Positions 15,525 through 24,211 of a DNA stretch of 64,000 nucleotides are shown piece by piece (positions within the stretch are counted from its first letter, which is position 1; each line of letters opens with the position of its first letter). The stretch is from J054 sp963850255 (GTDB taxonomy: Bacteria > Pseudomonadota > Gammaproteobacteria > Steroidobacterales > GCA-2729495). The notes beneath the pieces were generated by a model that saw only the letters and a list, made by a program, of their open reading frames with translations, was not told the DNA's origin and made no database searches. Made by a program: the position numbers and the translations under genes. The stretch spans positions 1 to 64,000 of the forward strand of contig CAWKLL010000011.1 in NCBI GenBank assembly GCA_963850255.1, written 5' to 3'.

Positions 15525-17006
15525 CTAGTTGTCCAGCTCTACTTGTTCTGCGTTGATCAGGGTCTGCGCGGCCTGGAAACCATCCACGCTGACTAGCCGG
15601 CCATTGGCCTGGGCGAAAAACGCATCTGCCGAAATGACCGTGTTGTCGACATCGCGGAATACGGTGCCGCCAGCCGTTTGGACAGTGACGCCGAGAATAG
15701 TGAAGCTGGGCTGACTGGTTGCAGTCACGAAGCCCTGCAGTTCCGTGTCTTCACCGGCCACATTCGGCGGGTCGTCGCGCTCCAGGCGAGAGGCGAGTAC
15801 ATCGCCGGCGCCATTTACGTCTGCCGTGCCGCGCACCTCGATGTAATCCCCGGCGTTGATCTGGCTGACGCCGAAGGGCTCAACGTCCAGCCACTTGTCT
15901 TCGATGCGCGTGGCGGCATCGACGCGCACATCAATCCCCAGCACGGTAACGATACCGGTTGCGCCGTTGGCATCATCAACCAGCGCTGTGATGCGCACCG
16001 CGCTGCCGCGACGAATGTCGACGTCGCGCGCCACCAACACGCCCTGACCGTTGAGCTGCCCTTCGACCTCGACCTTGATATTCAGGCCCAGGTCCGCCGT
16101 TGTCGCCGGGCTATCGTCCTCGAAAGTGTAGGTGGTCTGAGCATTAGTGGTAATCGCCAGCCCGTTCACGTCGAAGTCCGTCGCGGAAACAAAACGAGTG
16201 ATATACCCCTCAACTTCCACGTCTACCTCGTCGAACTGGTCGAAGTCGATGCGATCGTCGGCGCCAAGTCCCGGCGCATCGGCTTCCACTTTTGTCGCCA
16301 GTAGCTGGCCACCGCCGTTAAAGTTGCTGCCCTTTACTTCCACGAACAGGCCATCGGTCAATACGCCACCCGGAATATTGTCGTCAATGATCGCCGGCAC
16401 GCTGGTGTAGTCGACCACCAGTCCATTGATAGCAAACGTCTGTGCGCCCAGATTTTCAACGTTACCGTGTACTTCGATTTGGCCTGCACCCGGTTCGATG
16501 CGGGTGGCGCGGATCGTGCCATCGGCGTCGAACAGACCGCTGACTTCCACGAACTGGCCAGGTGCCAGTCCGTCAAGCGATGCCGGACTAATGCTGTCGT
16601 CGAACGAAGTATCTGCATCCACGCGGACTAGCTGGCCGGCAACCTGTAGCTCGCCGAGCGGCAGATTGATGCTGTCGACAGGGCCTTCGACGATTTCGTT
16701 GGAAAACACGGTATCGGCCGTCGGAGATGCCGTTGCCGGGTCAAAGGTCACGATAACAACGTCGCCCACGGCCAGGTCGTCCTGGCTACCGGGCGAGTCA
16801 TCGATGAGAAATTCGGCACCGTTGGTGTCGATCCGGTCGCCATTGACGAAGATGCTGCCAAAGCCCGTGACGACACCCGTCGAGACGCCCAGCCGCTCAA
16901 TGCCGGCAACGGCACCGCCGGGCCCGCCCCCACCCCCGCCGCCGCAGGCGGAAATCGCCGCCATCAGGACAACGAGAGAAAATTTTCGAAATAGTCTGCT
17001 ACCCAT
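15525..17006 (-). CDS. DUF5666 lipoprotein with repeated beta domains
   Basis: This 493-residue protein begins MGSRLFRKFSLVVLMAAISACGGGG, a lipoprotein signal with a glycine-rich tether after the cysteine. The rest is a chain of about five or six similar beta-rich units of the DUF5666 type, each around 65-75 residues and rich in Asp, Val and Gly. Examples are GQFVEVSGLFDADGTIRATRIE, VEVEGQLNGQGVLVARDVDI and YIEVRGTADVNGAGDVLASRLE. I chose ATG 17006 for its GAGGA site; it overlaps the DUF6502 stop in ATGGGTAG, so translation is coupled. The function is unknown; it is probably an exposed outer-membrane adhesin-like or binding protein. Confidence 0.85.
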   Translation of the reverse strand: MGSRLFRKFSLVVLMAAISACGGGGGGGPGGAVAGIERLGVSTGVVTGFGSIFVNGDRIDTNGAEFLIDDSPGSQDDLAVGDVVIVTFDPATASPTADTVFSNEIVEGPVDSINLPLGELQVAGQLVRVDADTSFDDSISPASLDGLAPGQFVEVSGLFDADGTIRATRIEPGAGQIEVHGNVENLGAQTFAINGLVVDYTSVPAIIDDNIPGGVLTDGLFVEVKGSNFNGGGQLLATKVEADAPGLGADDRIDFDQFDEVDVEVEGYITRFVSATDFDVNGLAITTNAQTTYTFEDDSPATTADLGLNIKVEVEGQLNGQGVLVARDVDIRRGSAVRITALVDDANGATGIVTVLGIDVRVDAATRIEDKWLDVEPFGVSQINAGDYIEVRGTADVNGAGDVLASRLERDDPPNVAGEDTELQGFVTATSQPSFTILGVTVQTAGGTVFRDVDNTVISADAFFAQANGRLVSVDGFQAAQTLINAEQVELDN

Positions 17007-17823
17007 GATCCTCTTCCTTCTGTAGTTCGTTGCTACCCTCAATGGCAAACAGGCCGACGCCCAAGCGCACCTGGCCTTCGTCACTATCGGGTTCAACGGA
17101 ATGCGCGGCCAACCAGTCGTCGATTTTTTCGAGGAAGACTTGACCGTGCTCTTCCAGGAAATCATGAAAGGCCGGCACATCGCCGGCGTTAATGTGTGAA
17201 TTCATGGCGCGACCGAGAAACCGCGATGGCTTGTCTGCGCCGGCATTGAGGTTGTAGCTCAGGTTGTCGCCCAGATCCTGCAGCGTGTGCGCCGCACTCA
17301 TGACCCATTGCGGGTCGCTGGGGCCGGGGACATAACTGCGGCTGGTTACGCGCAGCTTGTCGTCGTCATGCGCGATAGCGCCGACGCGCTTGAGTTCTTT
17401 CAGCATTGCCACTGCTGGAATGTCACCCGCGTACCGTTCGCACAGCACAAAAAATGAGTGCGGCCCTTTGTCGACCGTCAGCACCTTCGGTTTGCCTTTG
17501 TCCGTAAGGAAGTGTGCATCCTGGTGCCATCCCGACAGCACCGCCGTGGCGCCGGTTGCCTTGTCGCGAACCCCGCTCGGCTGTGCAGCCTCGCGAAGTT
17601 TCTTGACGTCCTTGCGACCAATGCCAGTGAGAATCGCGACCCGTGAAATATTGGTCGGCCGGCCGGCCAGGCCATATTCACGACTGGCAACCTCAACGAA
17701 GACGGACTTTGAGATGGCCGAAAACTGGCGCCAGGTGAGCCCGCACTTAAGCAGGAAGCTGGCGACGGGCTGCAGCAGCAGTCGACAGGCTGACTCGCTG
17801 ACCTGGGGGGCGGGGCTGCTCAC
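16999..17823 (-). CDS. DUF6502 family protein
   Basis: This 274-residue cytoplasmic protein has the DUF6502 signature FVEVASREYGLAGRPTNISRVAILTGIGRKDVKKLRE, which resembles a winged-helix DNA-binding segment. It has no signal peptide. It lies directly upstream of, and overlapping, the DUF5666 gene, a pairing I recognise from other proteobacteria. A regulatory role over the DUF5666 lipoprotein is plausible but unproven. A perfect 13-bp inverted repeat lies 40 bases before its start and may be its own operator. Confidence 0.8.
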   Translation of the reverse strand: MSSPAPQVSESACRLLLQPVASFLLKCGLTWRQFSAISKSVFVEVASREYGLAGRPTNISRVAILTGIGRKDVKKLREAAQPSGVRDKATGATAVLSGWHQDAHFLTDKGKPKVLTVDKGPHSFFVLCERYAGDIPAVAMLKELKRVGAIAHDDDKLRVTSRSYVPGPSDPQWVMSAAHTLQDLGDNLSYNLNAGADKPSRFLGRAMNSHINAGDVPAFHDFLEEHGQVFLEKIDDWLAAHSVEPDSDEGQVRLGVGLFAIEGSNELQKEEDHG

Positions 17824-17863
17824 GCTCCACCCGTCGCGTGTTCTGAAGATGTCGGTGAGTAGA

Positions 17864-17894
17864 TCATATATGGTCTTTTATAGACCATATATGA
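17864..17894. promoter_or_regulatory. Perfect 13-bp inverted repeat upstream of DUF6502
   Basis: TCATATATGGTCT (17864-17876) and AGACCATATATGA (17882-17894) are perfect reverse complements around TTTAT. It lies 40 bases upstream of the DUF6502 start. There is no T run on either side long enough for a terminator, so an operator is more likely. Confidence 0.65.
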
Positions 17895-17975
17895 GTAAAC
17901 AATCAAGTATTTACTTCAAAGTTCCTGTGCCCAACGCCTAAGTGTTTGAAAACCATGCCCTAGCTATTCAATGCT

Positions 17976-18070
17976 CGCCCTTGCCAGCTGGCAGGGCAGA
18001 ACTCAGCATCGTCGCAAACTGCTCAATAAAAGCGATCATTCTCTGAGGGAATTCGGTCTGACCCCATTAA
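17976..18070 (-). repeat. Family A element A2 (transposase 3'-end relic)
   Basis: The core GCTGGCAGGGC...CAGCATCGTCGCAAACTGCTC...AGCGATCATTCTC ends in GGTCTGACCCCATT. One minus-strand frame reads EQFATMLSSALPAGKGEH. The GGGGTCGAACC end is missing or too diverged to see. This and the palindrome above account for most of the 415-base space before the LacI remnant. Confidence 0.65.
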
Positions 18071-18238
18071 TTCCCTGCCCGCATGATTTTTTCTCACCCG
18101 GGCACTGAATTCTTTTCGTTTGTGGCCGTTTTTCTGGCTACCTATTGTTGGTGTTCTGATCCCCCGACCGGGCGTCAGAAAAAAGACGAAAAATTCTTCT
18201 CATCGCGCATAGACAAAGCTTCCGATTGGGATTTAAGC

Positions 18239-18436
18239 ATGCCAAACACTACCGTCTACGACGTTGCCGATCTTGCCGGCGTGTCGATAAAAACCGTATC
18301 GCGCGTAGTCAACAGCGAGGCGAACGTCCGCCCGTCGACCCGGGCGCGCGTCGACCAGGCTATTGCGGCGCTTAACTACCGGCCGGATGAGGCTGCGCGA
18401 CATCTCGCGAGCCATCGCGCCAGGCGTGCAACTTAA
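18239..18436 (+). pseudogene. Truncated LacI-family regulator (DNA-binding domain only)
   Basis: The frame from ATG 18239 reads VYDVADLAGVSIKTVSRVVN and ALNYRPDEAARHLAS, a complete LacI helix-turn-helix and hinge. It then stops after 65 residues, where the family would continue for about 270 more. I see no effector-domain reading frame downstream before the LysR gene. It is a remnant, or less likely a stand-alone DNA-binding protein. Family A element A2 lies about 170 bases upstream. Confidence 0.75.
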
Positions 18437-18601
18437 TCCCAAGTGCCCGGAAAAAGTGCCGCGAAGTAAGGGCTCGCACCATGTTGGTGCTGTCCCAGCG
18501 GCAAGCCTGCTCTGCGCTGCACCAGCCCGGCTCTGAATCCCTTCACTGGTATCGCTGATTAGTCCGCGGGCGAATTGGCATATTTCATGCAGCGCTAACG
18601 A

Positions 18602-19498
18602 ATGGCTGTCGTCAATCAAAAGACCTCTCTCCGCGGGCTGCGGACATTCTGCGTTGCCGCAGCCAATCAGAGTTTTCGTAATGCGGGCGAAACTCTCTAC
18701 ATCACCGCTTCCGCAGTAAGCCACCAGATCCGAAATCTGGAGCAGGAACTGGGTCAGCGGCTGTTTGACCGGACCGGCAGTTCATTGACGCTCACCGAGG
18801 CGGGCAGGTCGCTTTACCGCGACGTGAATCCGCTAATCGAGAGACTGGACGAGGTCGCATCACAGCATAAGAAGTCCGTTTCGCGCACAACGCTGCGCAT
18901 TTCGGTACAGCCGTTTTTTGCCAGCGAGTTGTTTATTCCGCGCCTGGCGGAATTCACCGCTGCGCATACAGACATAGATATCAGGGTTGATACCAGCGAC
19001 GAGTCGACTGAGAAACATCCGGGCTATGCCGATGCCTCTATTCGTGTGTTCAGGTCGAAGCCCAGGAATCTTGCCTCAGACCACCTGTTTCCCTTGAGCC
19101 TGGTTCCAGCCTCGTCACCGGAGTTTCGTGACACTCTGCAAGTAACGGCAAAAAAAGTTGTCAGCGAGTTCCCGCTAATTGTTCACGAATCTCGACCGAA
19201 AGCCTGGACGCAGTGGCAGCGTTCCGCTGGTATTAAATTGCCCGACGGGGCCACATCGGTGCGGCTCGACTCGATGATTGCCGTAGTTCGAGCTGCGCAG
19301 CGCGGCCTGGGTGCAGCGCTGGTTCCGGCCCAGCTTTGCGGGGCCTGGTTTGATTCGGGCGCCCTCGTGCGGCTGTTCGACCACGAACTAGTAACCACAG
19401 ACGCGTATTACTTCGCCTGTGTTGATGAAGTCAGGGAAAATAGGAACGTGCAATTACTGCGCGAATGGGTCGTCCACACATTCTCGTCTCAGCCCTAA
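18602..19498 (+). CDS. LysR-family transcriptional regulator (GcvA-like)
   Basis: This 298-residue regulator has the helix-turn-helix FCVAAANQSFRNAGETLYITASAVSHQIRNLEQELGQRLFDR at residues about 16-58. A LysR substrate-binding domain follows, ending in VVRAAQRGLGAALVPAQLC. The SAVSHQI and LFDR wording is typical of the GcvA group. It lies just upstream of the Tat aldo/keto reductase on the same strand with about 60 bases between, so that gene may be its target. The effector is unknown. Confidence 0.88.
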   Translation: MAVVNQKTSLRGLRTFCVAAANQSFRNAGETLYITASAVSHQIRNLEQELGQRLFDRTGSSLTLTEAGRSLYRDVNPLIERLDEVASQHKKSVSRTTLRISVQPFFASELFIPRLAEFTAAHTDIDIRVDTSDESTEKHPGYADASIRVFRSKPRNLASDHLFPLSLVPASSPEFRDTLQVTAKKVVSEFPLIVHESRPKAWTQWQRSAGIKLPDGATSVRLDSMIAVVRAAQRGLGAALVPAQLCGAWFDSGALVRLFDHELVTTDAYYFACVDEVRENRNVQLLREWVVHTFSSQP

Positions 19499-19560
19499 AC
19501 TAATCTGGCGTTCTTCCCTGGCGCAGGCTGGCCGTATACTCACTGTGTTTAGACAACGCC

Positions 19561-20562
19561 ATGCCCGAGAGGCCCGACATGAAAGCAATGCCTGAAGACA
19601 GTTCAACGATGTCCCGCCGAACCTTTGTGCAGGGCGCTGGCGCCGCGCTGGCCGCCACGAGCCTGGCCAACGGTAGCCTGGCCAACGGTAGCCTGGCCAT
19701 GGCCGGTGCCCACGCGACTCAGCCTGCGGCCGCCGGCGGCACCATCATGGTCGGCGACTTCAGCGTCAACCGCATGGGCTACGGCGCCATGCGCCTCACC
19801 GGCGAGGGTATCTGGGGCCCGCCCGACGATCCGGTAGCCGCGAAGGCGGTGCTGCGCCGGGCCTATGCGCTGGGCTGTAATTTCATCGATACGGCCGATG
19901 CCTATGGCCCCTATGTAAACGAGGAACTGATTGCCGCGGCGCTGCATCCCTACCCCGAGGACCTGGTGATTGCGACCAAGGGCGGGTTTACCCGCAGCGG
20001 ACCTAACAAGTGGACGCCCGACGGCCGCCCGGAACACCTGCGCGCGGCCTGCGAGGCCAGCCTGAAGCGGCTTAAGCTGGACGCCCATCACGTCTACCAG
20101 TTGCACGTGCCAGACAGGAACGTGCCGCTGGAAGATTCACTTGGCGAGCTCGCCCGCCTGAAAGAAGCGGGTAAGATCCGCCACATCGGCGTATCGAATG
20201 TCTCTCTCGAGCAACTGCGCCAGGCACAGGGCCTGGTCGACGTGGTCTCGGTACAAAATCGCTACAACATTGCGATCCGCGACTCCGACGCCGTGCTCGC
20301 GGCCTGTGCCGCAGACGGAATCGCGTTTATTCCCTGGGGCCCGTTAGCGACGCGGGCCAGTGATTCCGAGGCGGTGGCGAGGTTAAAGACAATTGCCGAT
20401 GCGCGCGGGATCAGCGTATACCGTGCGGCCTTAGCCTGGTTGATGGCCAGGTCTGGAGCGATGTTGCCTATTCCGGGGACCAGTTCTGTGGATCACCTTG
20501 AAGACAACGTGGCGGCGGCCGGTTTGCAGCTGAGTGAGGCGGAGATGGCGGCGCTGGCCTGA
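19561..20562 (+). CDS. Tat-exported aldo/keto reductase
   Basis: This is a 333-residue NADPH-type aldo/keto reductase barrel behind a Tat signal (MSRRTFVQGAGAALAATS). Catalytic residues are visible: FIDTADAYGPYVNEELIAAAL (Asp and Tyr), VIATKGGF (Lys), VYQLHVPD (His). The C-terminal cofactor loop is LPIPGTSSVDHLEDN. The signal peptide contains a short tandem repeat, LANGS twice. I chose the upstream ATG 19561, but ATG 19579 or 19609 are equally possible. Export of a nicotinamide-dependent enzyme by Tat implies it is folded with its cofactor bound. Confidence 0.87.
   Translation: MPERPDMKAMPEDSSTMSRRTFVQGAGAALAATSLANGSLANGSLAMAGAHATQPAAAGGTIMVGDFSVNRMGYGAMRLTGEGIWGPPDDPVAAKAVLRRAYALGCNFIDTADAYGPYVNEELIAAALHPYPEDLVIATKGGFTRSGPNKWTPDGRPEHLRAACEASLKRLKLDAHHVYQLHVPDRNVPLEDSLGELARLKEAGKIRHIGVSNVSLEQLRQAQGLVDVVSVQNRYNIAIRDSDAVLAACAADGIAFIPWGPLATRASDSEAVARLKTIADARGISVYRAALAWLMARSGAMLPIPGTSSVDHLEDNVAAAGLQLSEAEMAALA
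19660..19698 (+). repeat. 15-bp tandem repeat inside a Tat signal peptide
   Basis: AGCCTGGCCAACGGT occurs twice head to tail, followed by a nine-base partial third unit. It encodes LANGSLANGSLA in the hydrophobic region of the reductase signal. Slippage here would change signal length by five residues without breaking frame. Confidence 0.8.
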
Positions 20563-20714
20563 ACCTGGCGAAGTTAGCAATTATCAGGGTAGCTAAACGA
20601 ACGCCCGCAGCAGCGCCGAGGCGCTGGAAACGACACCGCCCCCAGCCGATGATCTTGCAGTGCTGATCGTATATACCAGGTTGCTGTTCGTCAGCGCAGA
20701 CCTGGAAACAAGCA

Positions 20715-21692
20715 TCAATCGCTAGCGCCAGGCGGCCGGGGCTCGGCTGACTCTACCTCGGCCAGGTGCGCACGCAGCGCCATGATCCGGCGGTCGCGCC
20801 ATTGCTGGAACTCCGCGATCCGCTCTACCGGCATGGCTTGATCGGTGGTGGCGTGGATCGCCGCTGCATCAGCGCGTGTCCAGTCGTAGTCGACACGGGC
20901 CTCACGGGCCAGGCTTTTCATCATCTCGCCGAGTCCGTCGACGAAGCCGAGAAACCCCTCGGTAGCGTTGAGATGCGCGACCTCGGTGGGGCCCAGGAAA
21001 GCCCAGCGCAGCGCCAGTCCATGACGCACCGTCTTGTCGGCGTCGGCCGGACTGCAGTAGCCCTCCGCAACCAGGTGCATCAGTTCACCCACCAGCGCGA
21101 ACTGCAGGCGATTCAGAATGAAACCGCGAATTTCCTTGTTCAGCACGATGGGCACCTGCCCGAGCGACTCCATAAATTTTCGCGTTACGTCTACCACGGC
21201 GGGGTCCGTCGCGCTGGTCGCGCAAAGCTCCACCAGCGGGATCAGGTGCGGCGGGTTAACCGGATGCACAATCAACGCGCGACCGGGTTGGCTGATTGCG
21301 GCCATGAACTCTGAGCCAGGAATTGCCGAGGTGGAGCTGGCGAGAATGCAGCCCGGCGCGGTGCCGGCGTCGAGCGCCTGAAACAAAGCCTGCTTGAGCT
21401 CGAGTTGCTCGCTAATGCTTTCCTGGACGTAGTCGACGCCATCGATTGCCTCCTCGAGCGACTCGCAGGCAACAATCCGCGCGGCCGCACTCGCTGCGTC
21501 GTCCACCAGTCCGGCGGCCTGCTGATCGGCGAGACTCGCGGCGATCAGCGGCAGCGCGCGATCATGCAGCGCCTGGGTATCCGTATCGTAGAGACGGACA
21601 TCGAGGCCGGCACGGGCGAAAACCATGGCCCACGAACGCCCGACGTTGCCGGCGCCTATACAGGCGACTGTCCTGATAGCGTCTACCTGCAC
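20715..21692 (-). CDS. 3-hydroxyacyl-CoA dehydrogenase-family protein
   Basis: This is an NAD-dependent dehydrogenase of the beta-hydroxyacyl-CoA/lambda-crystallin group. It has the Rossmann loop VACIGAGNVGRSWAMVFARAG, the family segments VDYVQESISEQLELKQALF and ILASSTSAIPGSE, the catalytic region LIVHPVNPPHLIPLVEL and NRLQFALVGELMHLV. About 325 residues from GTG 21692. An upstream ATG (21757) with a strong GGGAG site opens a different frame, so the true start may involve coupling or a frameshift. The likely role is oxidation of a hydroxy-acyl or sugar-acid substrate. Confidence 0.83.
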   Translation of the reverse strand: MQVDAIRTVACIGAGNVGRSWAMVFARAGLDVRLYDTDTQALHDRALPLIAASLADQQAAGLVDDAASAAARIVACESLEEAIDGVDYVQESISEQLELKQALFQALDAGTAPGCILASSTSAIPGSEFMAAISQPGRALIVHPVNPPHLIPLVELCATSATDPAVVDVTRKFMESLGQVPIVLNKEIRGFILNRLQFALVGELMHLVAEGYCSPADADKTVRHGLALRWAFLGPTEVAHLNATEGFLGFVDGLGEMMKSLAREARVDYDWTRADAAAIHATTDQAMPVERIAEFQQWRDRRIMALRAHLAEVESAEPRPPGASD

Positions 21693-21757
21693 GCCGGCAT
21701 CCCTGGCAAGGCGTCGGCCGCACGCGCGGTGGTGTGTTGTGTGCAGCAAGCTGCCAT
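21683..21757 (-). other. Leader reading frame before the dehydrogenase
   Basis: ATG 21757, preceded by CGGGAGAG, opens a 24-codon frame beginning MAACCTQHTTARAADAL. Its stop overlaps the first codons of the dehydrogenase at GTG 21692. It is either a coupling leader peptide or the true N-terminus displaced by one base. Confidence 0.35.
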
Positions 21758-21790
21758 GTCAGCTCTCCCGGAGATTTGTTGTTGCGCGAA

Positions 21791-21798
21791 CAGTTTAC
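21791..21798 (-). promoter_or_regulatory. GTAAACTG element (minus strand)
   Basis: Exact GTAAACTG on the minus strand, 33 bases upstream of ATG 21757. This spacing matches the other copies and favours that ATG as the translation start. Confidence 0.4.
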
Positions 21799-21896
21799 CC
21801 TTCGTGAGAAGCGGGAAGCTTTTAGGCAGATCACTTATTCTCGATCGCGCTAGTTCGTTATTTGTCGCCGTAACTTGTCTGACCTGCGCAATGGGC

Positions 21897-22991
21897 TCAG
21901 GGCTGATTGCTGCGCCATTCCTGCAGGTCACGGAGTGCCTCTTCGATCAGCAGCGCCTGGCGCTGCTCCGGAGTTAGCTCCGGGTGTTTGATGTAGTAGT
22001 TGGCAATAAACTCCGTGGGCCGATCGGGAAAGCTCCTCGGCCCCTTGATGCCAGTGATCACCAGCAGGCTGCTGCGATCGCGCTCGTCGAAAATGAAGGC
22101 CAGGTCGCCGATGTCAGGCAGCGTTTCCTTAAGCGCTGTGCCGCCGGAAGCGAAGGTGGCGTTGAACTGCAACTGCTGCATCTCAACGGTGTCTACATCG
22201 AACATTTCTGACAGCATGAACTTGTAATTGAAGCCCACCTGGCGAGCCGGCCCACTCCGGGCTGAATAAATGCACTGGCTGGCGAAGGTAGGAATGTGCT
22301 CGTTGGCGGCGCTGGGCTTCACCCGATCGGCCCCAAGCAGCCTGGCTGCCTTGGCCTCGGTCAGGTAGGGCGACGCGCAGGCATTCGGTAATTCCAGAAA
22401 AAACTGGTCGGCCGGTTGCTCGCTGTCCGCCGGGGCTGGAGATGATTCCGGTTCGTAATAAATGATGTATTCGATAGAGGACAGGCGCTGGTCCCGGTAG
22501 CTGCACTCATGTACTTCGCTCAGGATCGTCCGTTTTTCCACCGCTGCGAAGGTTCGGTAGGTCGGGTAGAAGACGCTGCCGCTGTCCGCACTCAGCTCGT
22601 GGCTGTATTGCTGGGAACTACGTCGGCCCATGGGGCCGGTACGCTGGACGGTACAGGCTATGGCGGTACCCGGCGCGGCGCCCTGGTAGTCGAACTCGTA
22701 GCCAAAGCGTGTGCAGGGGTAAACAGTGCCGGGCGAGGATTCGCAGGTCTCTTCGCCGGTGATCACGATCTTGATGGCGGTTTCGCAGACGCCCGCGCGA
22801 CCTGCCTCGTCGCTGCACACCGCACCCGAACGCATGGCCTTTAGCTGAAGGCCGGTGCCGGCCGGGTCGTGATAATAGAAACCCGGCTGAATCGATTCGC
22901 CGGCCCATGCACCCGTGAGCTTACCGATACAGCACAGTAGCAACAGGCAGAGACTGTTTCTGAACTGATTTTCCGACCGGCTGTCTGGCAT
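21897..22991 (-). CDS. Secreted protein of unknown function
   Basis: The protein has 364 residues and a signal peptide (RNSLCLLLLCCIGKLTGAWA). I do not recognise the family. The mature part begins with a compact segment of paired cysteines (AVCSDEAGRAGVCETAIKI, ETCESSPGTVYPC), then a middle part with YEPESSPAPADSEQPAD as a likely linker. A C-terminal domain carries CASPYLTEAKAARLLGADRVKPS and ends in a charged helix. It is monocistronic. The cysteines suggest a disulfide-stabilised periplasmic or surface protein. Confidence 0.6.
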   Translation of the reverse strand: MPDSRSENQFRNSLCLLLLCCIGKLTGAWAGESIQPGFYYHDPAGTGLQLKAMRSGAVCSDEAGRAGVCETAIKIVITGEETCESSPGTVYPCTRFGYEFDYQGAAPGTAIACTVQRTGPMGRRSSQQYSHELSADSGSVFYPTYRTFAAVEKRTILSEVHECSYRDQRLSSIEYIIYYEPESSPAPADSEQPADQFFLELPNACASPYLTEAKAARLLGADRVKPSAANEHIPTFASQCIYSARSGPARQVGFNYKFMLSEMFDVDTVEMQQLQFNATFASGGTALKETLPDIGDLAFIFDERDRSSLLVITGIKGPRSFPDRPTEFIANYYIKHPELTPEQRQALLIEEALRDLQEWRSNQP

Positions 22992-23041
22992 TGTCTCGGC
23001 CCGTTCTGCGGATGGATACTTTCAATATTAAACCACTAAAA

Positions 23042-23158
23042 TGGGTCGAACCGATTTCCGCCTGTCTCTTTGCCTGGCTGGCAGGGCGCGTGCCGGCATC
23101 GTTACGATGGGCTCTTTCTAGAGATCATTCACTACGGAATATTTGGTCTGAACCTTTT
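23042..23158 (-). repeat. Family A element A3 (transposase 3'-end relic)
   Basis: It starts ATGGGTCGAACCGATTT, contains GGCTGGCAGGGCGCGTGCCGGCATCGTTACGAT and ends GGTCTGAACC. The minus strand reads KEPIVTMPARALPARQ after an in-frame stop, the same peptide as A1 and A4 with decay. It fills the space between the unknown secreted protein and the SDR. Confidence 0.6.
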
Positions 23159-23202
23159 TAACTCTACAATAGAGCTTGAGGCGAATTGAAAGTGCAGAGT
23201 TA

Positions 23203-23224
23203 CCCGGCCTCGCGCCGGGTTTTT
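23203..23224 (+). terminator. Terminator-like hairpin
   Basis: CCCGGC, a five-base loop, GCCGGG and then five T. No plus-strand gene ends just upstream, so its role is unclear. It may be a relic or shield the SDR promoter. Confidence 0.45.
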
Positions 23225-23250
23225 CTTGCCCTGCACTTTTCGGGTTCGCC

Positions 23251-23286
23251 GAAAAAATAGACCCGGTACTATTTCGGTACCTTTTT
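23251..23286 (+). repeat. Family B repeat B1
   Basis: The sequence ATAGACCCGGTACTATTTC followed by GGTACCTTTTTATAG is an expanded copy of the family B unit. It lies directly upstream of the SDR start at 23301, so its 3' edge is in the ribosome-binding region. Confidence 0.55.
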
Positions 23287-23300
23287 ATAGAGAGAGCAGC

Positions 23301-24191
23301 ATGACAGACAGAGAAGACACGAATCCCGCACCGGCGGCCGATCGCCGCGATTTCCTGGCTGGTGCAGCCGGGCTGGCCCTGGCTACGCTGGGCGCTGAAC
23401 AGGCACAAGCCGGTGCCCACGTGCGCGCCCCGGTCAAGTTGACTGCGGAAGACAAAACCGCAAAGCCCATCGGTGAGGGCGCGGTGATCCTGGTCACCGG
23501 CGCCAACCGCGGGCTGGGGCTGGAATTCACCAGGCAGTATGCCGAACGCGGGGCGCGCATTATTGCCACCGCGCGCAGTCCCGAGAAAGCCGACGCGCTG
23601 AACGCGCTGGCGGCGAACAACAGCAACATCACGGTGGAGCAGCTGGATGTCACCGATCACGCCATGATCGATGCCCTGGCCGCGCGCTACGTGGACCAGC
23701 CGATCGATCTCTTGCTGAACAATGCCGGCATTGGCGGCGATTCATCGGATCAGATATTTGGCCGGATGAACTTCGATACCTTCGATCAGGTTATGGCCGT
23801 TAATGTGAAAGGCCCCATGAAGATGTGCGAGGCCTTCCGCAAACAGGTGCGGGCAAGCGATCACAAAAAGATGGTGGCAGTGTCCAGCAGCCAGGGCTCC
23901 ATCGCCAGCGTGGGCTCGCCGATGCTCTACTGGTACCGCTCCAGCAAGGCGGCACTGAATATGTGCATGGTCAACCTGGCGGCCCAGGTGCAGCGCAGGA
24001 AGGTCATCGTCGGCCTGGTCACGCCGGGCGCGACGGCCACGGACTTCATCCCCGAACAGTTCCGCAAGGCGATCAAGAGTATCCAGGAGCCGCCGGTGGC
24101 AGCCGCCGACATGATCCGCAACATCGACCGTTTCACCGTCGCGAATACCGGTACGTTCTTCGACTACGACGGCACCATCGTGCCGTGGTAA
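23301..24191 (+). CDS. Tat-exported short-chain dehydrogenase/reductase
   Basis: This 296-residue SDR carries a Tat signal (DRRDFLAGAAGLALATLG). The Rossmann loop is VILVTGANRGLGLEFTRQYAERG; NNAGIGG, AVSSSQGSIAS and the active-site YRSSKAALNM (YxxxK) follow. GLVTPGATATDF matches the post-catalytic PG segment. ATG 23301 starts the Tat region; a longer frame from 23226 runs through repeat B1 and is not used. Like the aldo/keto reductase, it would have to be exported folded with its nucleotide. Confidence 0.85.
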   Translation: MTDREDTNPAPAADRRDFLAGAAGLALATLGAEQAQAGAHVRAPVKLTAEDKTAKPIGEGAVILVTGANRGLGLEFTRQYAERGARIIATARSPEKADALNALAANNSNITVEQLDVTDHAMIDALAARYVDQPIDLLLNNAGIGGDSSDQIFGRMNFDTFDQVMAVNVKGPMKMCEAFRKQVRASDHKKMVAVSSSQGSIASVGSPMLYWYRSSKAALNMCMVNLAAQVQRRKVIVGLVTPGATATDFIPEQFRKAIKSIQEPPVAAADMIRNIDRFTVANTGTFFDYDGTIVPW

Positions 24192-24211
24192 CGCACATGC
24201 CGTACGAGGGA

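Noticed and set aside
23118..23660. 180-residue minus-strand frame beginning inside the SDR
   Set aside because: Most is antisense to the SDR; only its tail overlaps family A element A3.
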